From [Eubacterium] saphenum (GTDB lineage Bacteria; Bacillota; Clostridia; Oscillospirales; Ruminococcaceae): a stretch of DNA of 10,287 nucleotides. The position numbers were made by a program, and so were the translations under genes. Where the stretch lies: assembly GCA_004555855.1 (NCBI GenBank), contig SFJQ01000056.1:1-10287 (forward strand), in the 5' to 3' direction. Below the pieces are notes generated by a model, which worked only from the letters and a program-made list of their open reading frames with translations, did not search any database and was not told the origin of the DNA. Numbering within the stretch: position 1 is the stretch's first letter; every line of letters starts with the position of its first letter. Below, in pieces: positions 1-6,421 of this stretch.

Positions 1-30
1 CTTCGCTCCAGTGCCTTCGGCGACCAAAAA

Positions 31-76
31 ACTTTTTCTGAAGAAAAAGTCTTTTGGATTTTCAAAAAGACTTTTT
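31..76 (-). terminator. AT-rich terminator region downstream of purL
   Basis: Two overlapping, mutually exclusive inverted repeats lie 34 nt past the purL stop. The first pairs 44-55 with 65-76 (AAAAAGTCTTTT against AAAAGACTTTTT, 12 bp, 9-nt loop). The second pairs 31-38 with 43-50 (8 bp, 4-nt loop) and, read on the minus strand, is followed by a run of T. Both stems are A/T dominated, so they are weaker than a classic GC-rich terminator, but position and T-tracts fit the end of the mtaB-purL transcript. The long repeat is nearly symmetric and could also stop transcription arriving on the plus strand. Confidence 0.55.
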
Positions 77-109
77 TCGCTTCGCGTGCTTGAACACCGC
101 TCGGTTCGC

Positions 110-3100
110 TTACTTGAAATACTCAATTCCGTTCTTGAATATCGGCTGGTCCTTGTTTCCGTCAACATTCTTCGCAACATAATCAGTCAGGCGCTCCGTA
201 TGTCCCATCTTACCAAGAACACGTCCGTCCGGCGAAATTATACCCTCAATCGCGCACATCGACATATTCGGATTATATCTCACATCGCCCGAAGGATTTC
301 CGTGCAGGTCAACATACTGCGTCGCAACCTGTCCGTTGTCAATCATCTTCCTGATAACATCGCCGTTTGCCACAAATCTGCCCTCGCCGTGTGAAATCGG
401 AATCGCGTGAACATCGCCCACCTTGCACCCCGCAAGCCACGGGCTCTTGTTCGTAGCAATTCTCGTGTAAACCATCTGGCTCTGGTGTCTGCCGATTTTA
501 TTGTAGGTCAGCGTCGGGCTGTCCTCGGTCAGCGGCACAATGTGTCCGAACGGCACAAGTCCCAGTTTAATCAGCGCCTGGAAGCCGTTGCAGATACCGA
601 GCATAAGTCCGTCGCGCTTGTACAGCATATTCTCGACTTCCTCGGTTATCTTCGGGTTGCGGAAGAACGCGTTGATAAACTTCGCCGAGCCTTCCGGTTC
701 GTCACCGCCGGAAAATCCGCCCGGAATTGCGATAATCTGCGCGCTTGCGGCAAGCTTCGCGAACTCGTCCACGCTCTCCTCAATATCGTTTGCCGAGAGG
801 TTTCTGATAACGAAAATCTCGGATTTTCCGCCGTATTTCTCAAAAGCCATCGCCGTGTCATACTCGCAGTTTGTGCCGGGGAACACGGGAATGAGCACCT
901 TCGGAGCGGCAAGCTTCGGGGAAATGTGAGTTGTGAGCAGCTCGCAGCCTTCCTTATATTCAACCTTTTCCGCGTCGGGCAGATAAGGCAGCTTCGCCTT
1001 GAACACAGGCTCGAGAACATCGTCCCACTTCTCCTCGAGAGCCGCGATATCGAGCTTCACATCGCCGCAAACAATCTCGTAATCCGCGGTTGTTTCGCCG
1101 ATAACTCTCACGCTCTCCTCGCCGAAATCCTCTTCAAGTTCAAGGATAAACGCGCCGTAAACAGGTGTGAACAGCTCCTCATCGGTGAGCTTTTCGAGCT
1201 TCGCGCCGATGTGGTTTCCGAGCGTCATCTTGAAAATACCCTCGGCAACGCCGCCGTTTGCTACGCTCCAAACCGAGAGCGCCTTTTTGCTCTTGATGAG
1301 CTTCTCAACCGTCTTGAAAACGCTCTTGACGCTGTTGAAATCGGGCAAGCCGTTTTCGTTGTATTTAGGCGCGATATAGCCGATTTTGCTGAACGGGCAC
1401 TTAAACTCCGCGGAGATGATGTTGTCCGCTTTCTCGGGTGCAATCGCGAAGGAAACCAGCGTCGGGGGAACATCGATATGCTCGAATGTACCGCTCATAC
1501 TGTCCTTGCCGCCGATTGCGGGAAGTCCGAGAGCAAGCTGCGCCTCATAAGCGCCGAGAAGCGCCGAAAAAGGCTTGCCCCAACGCTCGGGCTGTCCCTG
1601 CGTTCTCTCGAAATACTCTTGGAATGTCAAACGGCACTTGTCGTAAGAACCGCCCGCCGCGACAACCTTTGCCACGCTCTCGACAACCGCGCAGACTGCC
1701 CCATGATAAGGCGACTGCTGTGAAACGGCGGGGTTAAAGCCCCAAGCCATAATCGAAGCCGTGGTTGTTTTGCCGTGGAGCACGGGGAGCTTCGCCGCCA
1801 TTGCCTGAACGGGCGTCTGCTGATAACGTCCCGCAAACGGCATAAGAACCGTTCCCGCGCCGATTGTGCTGTCGAATCGCTGAACAAGACCTCTCTGCGA
1901 GCAGATGTTCAAATCGGTGACGAGCTTTTTCCAGCCCTCTGCTGTGTTTCTGAAGCCCGTGGAGTAGCTTACATTCACATCGGGAACGCTTACTGTCGTG
2001 TGTTTTTCCGCGCCGTTTGAGTTGAGGAACTCGCGCGAAATATCGACAATCGTCTTGCCGTTCCAAGTCATTTTAAGGCGCGGCTCAGCCTTAACGGTTG
2101 CCACAATCGTGCTTTCAAGGTTCTCCTTTGAAGCAAGCGCACGGAACTTGTCCGCGTCCTCGGGCGCGACAACAACCGCCATTCTCTCCTGAGATTCGGA
2201 AATTGCAAGCTCCGTTCCGTCAAGACCGTCGTATTTCTTGGGAACTTTGTCGAGATTGATTTCAAGACCGTCCGCAAGCTCGCCGATTGCAACGGAAACG
2301 CCGCCTGCGCCGAAGTCGTTGCAGCGCTTGATGAGCTTGGTTGCTTCGGGATTTCTGAAAAGGCGCTGGAGCTTGCGTTCCTCGGGAGCGTTACCCTTCT
2401 GAACCTCTGCGCCGCAGCTGTCCAGCGACTCAACCGAGTGCGCCTTTGAAGAACCTGTTGCGCCGCCGCAGCCGTCACGGCCCGTTCTGCCGCCGAGCAG
2501 GATTATCACATCATCGGGAGCGGGGCGTTCTCTGCGGACATTTTCCGCGGGAGCAGCGCCGACAACCGCGCCGATTTCCATTCTCTTCGCCATATAGCCC
2601 GAGTGATAAATCTCGGAAACGTGTCCCGTGGCAAGACCTATCTGGTTGCCGTAGGAGGAGTAGCCCGCAGCTGCCGTTGTGGTGATTTTGCGGGGCGGGA
2701 GCTTGCCCTTGAGCGTCTGTTCAACAGGGAGCAGCGGGTCGGAAGCGCCGGTCACTCTCATCGCCTGATAAACGTAAGAGCGTCCCGAAAGCGGGTCGCG
2801 GATTGCGCCGCCAAGGCAGGTTGCCGCGCCGCCGAAAGGCTCGATTTCGGTGGGGTGGTTGTGGGTTTCGTTTTTGAACATCAGAAGCCAGTCCTCGTCC
2901 TTGCCGTCAACATCAACCTTCACTTTAACCGAGCAAGCGTTGATTTCCTCGCTCTCGTCCAAATCATCGAGCAAACCGTCTTTTTTGAGCTTTTTCGCGG
3001 CAAGCGTTGCGATATCCATAAGGCAGATAGGCTTGTTCTGTCTGCCCAAATCGATGCGGTGAAGCTGATATTTATTATAGGTATCGGCAATGTAGGACGG

Positions 3101-3817
3101 CTTGATGTCCGCCTTGTCGATAATTGTGCCGAAAGTCGTGTGGCGGCAGTGGTCGCTCCAGTAGGTGTCAATCATACGGATTTCCGTGATTGTCGGGTCG
3201 CGGTGTTCGCTCTTGAAATAATCCTGACAGAATTTCAGGTCGTCGTTGTCCATCGCAAGCCCGTACTTAACGACAAAATCCGCAAGCTCCGCGTCCGTTT
3301 TCTCGATGAAGCCGTTGAGCGTTTCAACCTCGGTCGGCACGGTATAGGTAACTTTGAGCGTCTGTTTCTCCTCGAAGCCGCACTCGCGCGACTCAACCGC
3401 GTTGATGAGATAATGCTTAATTCTCGCAAATTCCTCGTCCGAGATTTCACCCGACAGAATGTAGATTTTCGCGTATTTAACATCGGGGCGGTCGCCCTTG
3501 CAGAGCATCTGAATACACTGCGCTGCGGAATCGGCGCGCTGGTCGAATTGTCCCGGCAAAAACTCAACGGCGAAAATGCGCTCGTTTTCCTTTGCCTCGG
3601 GAAGCGCAAAATAAACATCGTCAACGGGCGGCTCGGAAAAAACCGTCGGGAGCGCTTTTTTGAAGTTCTCCTCGGAAATTCCCTCGACGTCATAGCGGTT
3701 GACAATCCGCACATTCTTGACGGATTTCACGCCGAGAGCGGTGTTGAGGTCGGCAAGAGTGTCGCCGCCTTCAACGGCAAACAGCTTTTTCTTCTCCACA
3801 TAAACTCGATAAACCAT
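110..3817 (-). CDS. purL: Phosphoribosylformylglycinamidine synthase, single-chain (FGAM synthase)
   Basis: Catalyses the ATP- and glutamine-dependent conversion of FGAR to FGAM, step four of cytosolic de novo purine synthesis. The 1235-residue product carries every module on one chain. A PurS-like N-terminal region comes first. The synthetase follows, with SDHCRH at 221-226 and ETHNHPT including His319 and His321. A second synthetase half has GGKDS near 769-773. A class I glutaminase domain starts near residue 973, with nucleophile Cys1076 in GICNGFQ and His1143/Glu1145 in HGEGRF, so the triad is complete. The length matches the large single-chain form of clostridia rather than the separate PurS/PurQ/PurL of Bacillus. 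The ATG at 3817 is chosen because an AAGGAGAT Shine-Dalgarno lies 7 nt upstream; a TTG at 3838 would lie upstream of that site. It is the second gene after mtaB, 38 nt downstream, probably co-transcribed. No purine riboswitch is visible. Confidence 0.97.
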   Translation of the reverse strand: MVYRVYVEKKKLFAVEGGDTLADLNTALGVKSVKNVRIVNRYDVEGISEENFKKALPTVFSEPPVDDVYFALPEAKENERIFAVEFLPGQFDQRADSAAQCIQMLCKGDRPDVKYAKIYILSGEISDEEFARIKHYLINAVESRECGFEEKQTLKVTYTVPTEVETLNGFIEKTDAELADFVVKYGLAMDNDDLKFCQDYFKSEHRDPTITEIRMIDTYWSDHCRHTTFGTIIDKADIKPSYIADTYNKYQLHRIDLGRQNKPICLMDIATLAAKKLKKDGLLDDLDESEEINACSVKVKVDVDGKDEDWLLMFKNETHNHPTEIEPFGGAATCLGGAIRDPLSGRSYVYQAMRVTGASDPLLPVEQTLKGKLPPRKITTTAAAGYSSYGNQIGLATGHVSEIYHSGYMAKRMEIGAVVGAAPAENVRRERPAPDDVIILLGGRTGRDGCGGATGSSKAHSVESLDSCGAEVQKGNAPEERKLQRLFRNPEATKLIKRCNDFGAGGVSVAIGELADGLEINLDKVPKKYDGLDGTELAISESQERMAVVVAPEDADKFRALASKENLESTIVATVKAEPRLKMTWNGKTIVDISREFLNSNGAEKHTTVSVPDVNVSYSTGFRNTAEGWKKLVTDLNICSQRGLVQRFDSTIGAGTVLMPFAGRYQQTPVQAMAAKLPVLHGKTTTASIMAWGFNPAVSQQSPYHGAVCAVVESVAKVVAAGGSYDKCRLTFQEYFERTQGQPERWGKPFSALLGAYEAQLALGLPAIGGKDSMSGTFEHIDVPPTLVSFAIAPEKADNIISAEFKCPFSKIGYIAPKYNENGLPDFNSVKSVFKTVEKLIKSKKALSVWSVANGGVAEGIFKMTLGNHIGAKLEKLTDEELFTPVYGAFILELEEDFGEESVRVIGETTADYEIVCGDVKLDIAALEEKWDDVLEPVFKAKLPYLPDAEKVEYKEGCELLTTHISPKLAAPKVLIPVFPGTNCEYDTAMAFEKYGGKSEIFVIRNLSANDIEESVDEFAKLAASAQIIAIPGGFSGGDEPEGSAKFINAFFRNPKITEEVENMLYKRDGLMLGICNGFQALIKLGLVPFGHIVPLTEDSPTLTYNKIGRHQSQMVYTRIATNKSPWLAGCKVGDVHAIPISHGEGRFVANGDVIRKMIDNGQVATQYVDLHGNPSGDVRYNPNMSMCAIEGIISPDGRVLGKMGHTERLTDYVAKNVDGNKDQPIFKNGIEYFK

Positions 3818-3823
3818 TTTTGT

Positions 3824-3831
3824 ATCTCCTT
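3824..3831 (-). promoter_or_regulatory. Ribosome binding site of purL
   Basis: On the minus strand AAGGAGAT lies about 7 nt before the ATG at 3817. It decides the start: an in-frame TTG seven codons upstream would place this purine-rich site inside the coding sequence. Confidence 0.85.
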
Positions 3832-3855
3832 TTTTCAACGGCTTTTGCCGTATTT

Positions 3856-5151
3856 TTACAAAATTTCAACAACACTGCCAATGCAGTACCCCTTTTTCGC
3901 GCCGGTGATTTTCACTTTCACAAGCGAATGTCGGGAGATTTGTTTGCCGATAATCCGAACGGGCGTGTAGTTTTCGGTGAAGCCCTGCGAATACAGCTCG
4001 CTCTGTGGCTTTTCAATCAGAAGAACGCCCTCTTTTCCGCGCTGCGACCGCAAAAACTCGTCCTCCAGAATTTCCGCGATGTTCATTAGTTGGCGCGTGC
4101 GCTCGGTGCGGACGGAAGGCTGAATTTGCGGCATTTCCGCGGCGATGGTCCCTTTTCTCAGCGAATACGGGAAAACGTGGATTTTCGCAAAGCCGATTTT
4201 CTTCGCAAATTCAACGCTCTTTTGGAAATCCTCGTCGCTCTCGAAAGGAAAACCCACGATAATATCCGTCGTTATCGCGCATTCGGGGAAAACCTCGCGG
4301 AGCTTTTCGACAACGTGCAGATATTGCTCGGTTGTGTATTTTCGGTTCATTTTACGCAGGATTTCATCGCTGCCCGACTGAAGCGACAGGTGAAAATGCG
4401 GGCAAAGCGCGGGGATTTTGCCGAGTTTTTCGATAAGCTCGTCCGTTATCATTTCGGGTTCAAGTGAACTCAAACGTATCCTCGGAACGCCGCTCTCGGA
4501 AACCGCTTTTACCGCGTCATAAAGCGAAAGTCCCAAGTCTTGTCCATAGCAGCCGAGATTTATTCCCGTGAGTACGATTTCACGGTGCCCGTCCGCAAAG
4601 CAGGCTTCCGATTGCTCACGGATATCCTCACAAGAAAGCGAACGAACTCGTCCGCGCGCTGTCGGGATTATGCAGTAGGAGCAAAATCGGTCGCAGCCGT
4701 CCTCGATTTTGATGAAAGCGCGGGTTCTGTCCTCGTCGGGAACGGAACAGCCCGTGCAGAATTCACGCGTAAGCGGATTTATCTTGACTGTTTTCAAGCG
4801 ATTTTCAAGAAAGTCTTGCACATAATCGACAATTTTGTCCTTGTCGGAATTGCCGACAACAATGTCCGCGTCAAACTTAAGTCCCGCTTCCTCGGGATAA
4901 CTCTGCGGAAAACACCCGCAAAGCACGATTATACCCTCGGGATTTTCTCTGCGATACCGCGAAGCTGCGTGTCGGGCTTTTGCAACGGCAGTTCCCGTGA
5001 CCGAGCAGCTATTTATAATGTATAAGTCGGCGGTTTCGCTGTCGGCTTTCGTGAAACCGTTTTCAAGAAAGCGTTTTTCGATTGCTGCGCTCTCGCAGGA
5101 GTTGACCTTACAGCCGAGAGTGAGTATTTTAAAGGTGATTTTTTCGTTCAT
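3856..5151 (-). CDS. mtaB: tRNA (t6A37) methylthiotransferase MtaB
   Basis: Radical-SAM methylthiotransferase that converts t6A to ms2t6A at position 37 of ANN-decoding tRNAs. The 431-residue product has the family order. An N-terminal UPF0004 domain binds one Fe-S cluster, with Cys14 in TLGCKVN, Cys49 in NSCSVT and Cys80. The radical-SAM core follows, with Cys153/Cys157/Cys160 in DGCDRFCSYC. A C-terminal TRAM-like segment covers roughly residues 370-431. The TLGCKVN start and the DGCDRFCSYCIIP form favour MtaB (YqeV) over MiaB or RimO. An extra Cys132-x-x-Cys135 pair precedes the radical-SAM motif; its role is unknown. The ATG at 5151 has AGGAA about 9 nt upstream; a TTG two codons earlier is less likely because its spacing would be too short. 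It is the first gene of the unit leading into purL. Confidence 0.93.
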   Translation of the reverse strand: MNEKITFKILTLGCKVNSCESAAIEKRFLENGFTKADSETADLYIINSCSVTGTAVAKARHAASRYRRENPEGIIVLCGCFPQSYPEEAGLKFDADIVVGNSDKDKIVDYVQDFLENRLKTVKINPLTREFCTGCSVPDEDRTRAFIKIEDGCDRFCSYCIIPTARGRVRSLSCEDIREQSEACFADGHREIVLTGINLGCYGQDLGLSLYDAVKAVSESGVPRIRLSSLEPEMITDELIEKLGKIPALCPHFHLSLQSGSDEILRKMNRKYTTEQYLHVVEKLREVFPECAITTDIIVGFPFESDEDFQKSVEFAKKIGFAKIHVFPYSLRKGTIAAEMPQIQPSVRTERTRQLMNIAEILEDEFLRSQRGKEGVLLIEKPQSELYSQGFTENYTPVRIIGKQISRHSLVKVKITGAKKGYCIGSVVEIL

Positions 5152-5201
5152 ATCCAAAAATTCCTGTCGGAAATATACAAAAATTTTTTCACTACACTTC
5201 T

Positions 5202-5230
5202 ATTATACTTTAAAACTACAAATTTTGCAA
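5202..5230 (-). promoter_or_regulatory. Sigma-A-type promoter of mtaB-purL
   Basis: On the minus strand TTGCAA (5225-5230) and TATAAT (5202-5207) are separated by exactly 17 bp, about 50 bp upstream of the mtaB start. The -10 box is perfect consensus and the -35 box matches four of six bases. No other promoter is evident before purL. Confidence 0.8.
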
Positions 5231-5237
5231 TAAGGTA

Positions 5238-5266
5238 TTGACTATTTTTTAAAAAGTTGTTATATT
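5238..5266 (+). promoter_or_regulatory. Sigma-A-type promoter of first HPr-like gene
   Basis: TTGACT (5238-5243) and TATATT (5261-5266) are separated by 17 bp, predicting a start near 5273. The spacer contains the palindrome TTTTTAAAAA (5246-5255). Its -35 box lies 7 bp from the -35 box of the divergent mtaB promoter. Confidence 0.75.
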
Positions 5267-5278
5267 ATTTGTAAGAGC

Positions 5279-5381
5279 AGGCTGTTGATAAACCATCATC
5301 TGCGTCGTCAGCCACATAACGGCAGGCACAAAGCCTAGCCGTTATATGGCTTCCTAGCATCTGACGGCTTCTCGCCAGCCT
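5279..5381 (+). promoter_or_regulatory. Structured 5' leader (candidate cis-regulatory RNA)
   Basis: The leader begins a few bases after the predicted transcription start and folds as nested stems. An outer stem pairs AGGCTG (5279-5284) with CAGCCT (5376-5381). A middle stem pairs 5304-5310 with 5362-5368 (7 bp, one G-U). A long hairpin pairs 5311-5323 with 5338-5350 (13 positions, one C-A mismatch) and is capped by AGGC/GCCT around an ACAAA loop with a bulged A. An 11-nt asymmetric strand (5351-5361) interrupts the helix. No U-tract follows, so it is not a terminator. I do not recognise it as a known riboswitch class. Pairings are read by eye; the function is inference. Confidence 0.55.
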
Positions 5382-5429
5382 TGATAATAATAAAATCGCT
5401 CTTATAAAAACGAGAAAGAAGGCAAAAAT

Positions 5430-5666
5430 ATGGAAGAATTTACGATTAAGCTGGACTCTATCGACGAGGTAAAGGAGTTTGTAGCGCTCACCAACAAATG
5501 CGCGTTCGATATCGACCTGATGTCGGGAAGATACGCGATTGACGCAAAGAGCATTATGGGTATCTTCAGCCTCGACCTTGCAAAACCGCTCAAGATGATT
5601 GTTCACGCAGACAGCAGCTCGGCTGCCGATTTTATCGAGGAAGCGGAAAAGTTTATTGCAGATTGA
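5430..5666 (+). CDS. HPr-like protein lacking the His15 site, paralogue 1
   Basis: The 78-residue protein has HPr size and pattern: an N-terminal strand FTIKLDS, a helix, strands carrying SGRYAIDA, the KSIMGIFSL segment around Ser41, and a C-terminal helix. HPr is the PTS phosphocarrier; His15 takes phosphate from enzyme I and Ser46 is phosphorylated by HPrK for CcpA-linked catabolite control in Firmicutes. Here the Ser46-type motif is intact, but the GIHARPA loop is replaced by SIDEVKEF and no histidine is near it, so PTS phosphotransfer is unlikely. A Crh-like regulatory role is possible but unproven. The start has AAGAAGG 7 nt upstream. It lies behind a structured leader and 138 nt before a paralogue. 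No clear terminator follows it, so read-through into the second copy is possible. Confidence 0.85.
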   Translation: MEEFTIKLDSIDEVKEFVALTNKCAFDIDLMSGRYAIDAKSIMGIFSLDLAKPLKMIVHADSSSAADFIEEAEKFIAD

Positions 5667-5711
5667 CAAAAAAGAAGAATGCCTGTTCTGCAAAATTGGG
5701 CAAAAACCCCA

Positions 5712-5740
5712 TTGACAAAGGCACGGAATTGTGCTAACAT
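5712..5740 (+). promoter_or_regulatory. Promoter of second HPr-like gene
   Basis: A perfect TTGACA (5712-5717) and TAACAT (5735-5740) are separated by 17 bp, with a TGC extended -10 element just before the -10 box. The predicted start is near 5747, giving a leader of about 58 nt. The gene can therefore be expressed apart from its upstream paralogue. Confidence 0.75.
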
Positions 5741-5769
5741 TTAAGTAGCAAAGAAAATAATAAGGGAAA

Positions 5770-5786
5770 AGTCCGCGGGGCGGATT
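5770..5786 (+). promoter_or_regulatory. Small leader hairpin before the second HPr-like gene
   Basis: TCCGC (5772-5776) pairs with GCGGA (5780-5784) around a GGG loop, extendable by two weaker pairs on each side. It ends just before the AAAGGAG Shine-Dalgarno at 5790-5796. It may set ribosome access or mRNA stability; no U-tract follows, so it is not a terminator. Confidence 0.35.
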
Positions 5787-5804
5787 ATGAAAGGAGTTTT
5801 TATT

Positions 5805-6035
5805 ATGACTACCGCAAAAATTCACATCAACACCATTGAGGACGTTAAGAAGTTTGTTTCCATCGTAACGGGCTGCGCTTACGACGTTGATATCGTAAGC
5901 GGAAGATACGCAATCGACGCTAAGAGCATTATGGGTATCTTCAGCCTCGACCTGTCCAAGGACCTCGAGCTGAAAATCCACAGCGACGACTGCGCTGATT
6001 TCCTCGACGATATCAAGGATTTCATCGTTGCGTAA
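5805..6035 (+). CDS. HPr-like protein lacking the His15 site, paralogue 2
   Basis: The 76-residue paralogue of the upstream gene shares the central block from SGRYAIDA to FSLDL without a change, including KSIMG with Ser41 in the Ser46 position of HPr. The His15 loop is again absent (TIEDVKKF); His7 and His55 lie elsewhere. The C-terminus is acidic and two residues shorter than paralogue 1. As for its partner, a phosphocarrier role is unlikely, while a Ser-phosphorylated, Crh-like regulator or an HPrK/CcpA decoy is conceivable. The ATG at 5805 has AAAGGAG 8 nt upstream; an in-frame ATG at 5787 would overlap that site and is rejected. It has its own promoter and a strong terminator. Confidence 0.85.
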   Translation: MTTAKIHINTIEDVKKFVSIVTGCAYDVDIVSGRYAIDAKSIMGIFSLDLSKDLELKIHSDDCADFLDDIKDFIVA

Positions 6036-6063
6036 GGCGTTAAACCAAACAATCAGGCAAAAG

Positions 6064-6089
6064 AGGAGCGTTTATGCGCTCCTTTTTTT
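6064..6089 (+). terminator. Rho-independent terminator after the HPr-like pair
   Basis: AGGAGCG (6064-6070) pairs with CGCTCCT (6077-6083) around a six-base loop, followed by seven T residues. It lies 28 nt after the stop of the second HPr-like gene. Confidence 0.92.
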
Positions 6090-6300
6090 GTTGCCGTTTC
6101 TCATAAACCAAGCTTTCTTGTTGAGGATTTTTGTGCAATTGTTCTAAAACGGCAGTATGTGCTGATTTTTAGCAATTGTTACAATAAGATTTGCGCGATT
6201 TGACAGGAATTTCCATTTATTTTCGGGTTTTTCAAAAGGTTACAAAAAGGTTACAAAAAATCTTTGTGGATTTTGCACAATTTCAACAGCTCCGATATGT
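6090..6300. other. AT-rich non-coding region upstream of the 3D-domain gene
   Basis: No credible coding sequence is seen on either strand. The stretch is rich in T/A runs and contains a WalR-like direct repeat (6239-6255), a lone GTTACA half-site (6178-6183), and CAATTGTT at 6136-6143 and 6173-6180; a third copy lies in the leader at 6385-6392. A weak TTGTG/CACAA inverted repeat covers 6264-6280. It is longer than the neighbouring promoter regions, which fits a regulated promoter, but apart from the GTTACA repeat nothing is specific. Confidence 0.6.
6239..6255 (-). promoter_or_regulatory. Candidate WalR (YycF) binding site
   Basis: Read on the minus strand the site is TGTAAC-N5-TGTAAC, an exact fit to the WalR consensus TGTWAH-N5-TGTWAH of low-GC Gram-positives. 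It sits 45 bp upstream of the -35 box of a gene for a cell-wall 3D-domain protein, the class of gene the WalRK system controls. The repeat and spacing are seen directly; binding is inference, and whether this genome encodes WalR is not visible here. Confidence 0.5.
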
Positions 6301-6329
6301 TTGACATTTACTAAACAGTGGGCTATAAT
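6301..6329 (+). promoter_or_regulatory. Perfect-consensus sigma-A promoter of the G5-3D gene
   Basis: TTGACA (6301-6306) and TATAAT (6324-6329) are both perfect and exactly 17 bp apart. The predicted start is near 6336, giving a leader of about 86 nt. Confidence 0.88.
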
Positions 6330-6344
6330 AGGCATACGGAAGGG

Positions 6345-6385
6345 GAACTGCTCGGAAATCGGCATTAAGCAGAGCCTTGCAGTTC
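6345..6385 (+). promoter_or_regulatory. Leader hairpin of the G5-3D gene
   Basis: GAACTGC (6345-6351) is the exact reverse complement of GCAGTTC (6379-6385), enclosing 27 nt that can form a short GGC/GCC inner pair. It sits 21 nt before the GGAGG ribosome binding site. The leader is too short for the c-di-AMP (ydaO) riboswitch often found before such genes, and I see no match to it. Confidence 0.3.
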
Positions 6386-6421
6386 AATTGTTACAGAGAG
6401 AAAACCGGAGGCAAAATCACA

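Noticed and set aside
407..1723. Long plus-strand open frame opposite purL
   Set aside because: It lies antisense to a gene with complete FGAM synthase motifs, has no family match I recognise and is explained by codon bias of purL. The same holds for the 2603-3970 frame.
5160..5280. Purine riboswitch or PurR-type control before mtaB-purL
   Set aside because: The leader between the promoter and mtaB is only about 45 nt and shows none of the conserved purine-riboswitch core; no PurBox pair was recognised.
5279..5381. c-di-GMP (GEMM) riboswitch
   Set aside because: A short AAAGCC-like word is reminiscent, but the conserved GGGCAAACC tetraloop segment and the two-hairpin layout are missing; the stems are nested in one arm instead.
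5690..5714. Terminator between the two HPr-like genes
   Set aside because: TGGG/CCCA around CAAAAA is only 4 bp with no T-tract, so it is too weak to call.
5265..5981. Minus-strand open frame of 238 codons across both HPr-like genes
   Set aside because: It is antisense to two well-supported genes with ribosome binding sites, and its internal repeat only mirrors the paralogy of those genes.
6131..6280. TTGTGCAA and TTGCACAA as a long-range inverted repeat
   Set aside because: The 8-bp arms are about 135 bp apart in AT-rich DNA; chance occurrence is likely and no mobile-element features accompany them.
6336..6421. c-di-AMP (ydaO) riboswitch before the 3D-domain gene
   Set aside because: Such switches often precede cell-wall hydrolase genes, and a GGGGAAC word is present, but the leader is too short and the other conserved segments are absent.
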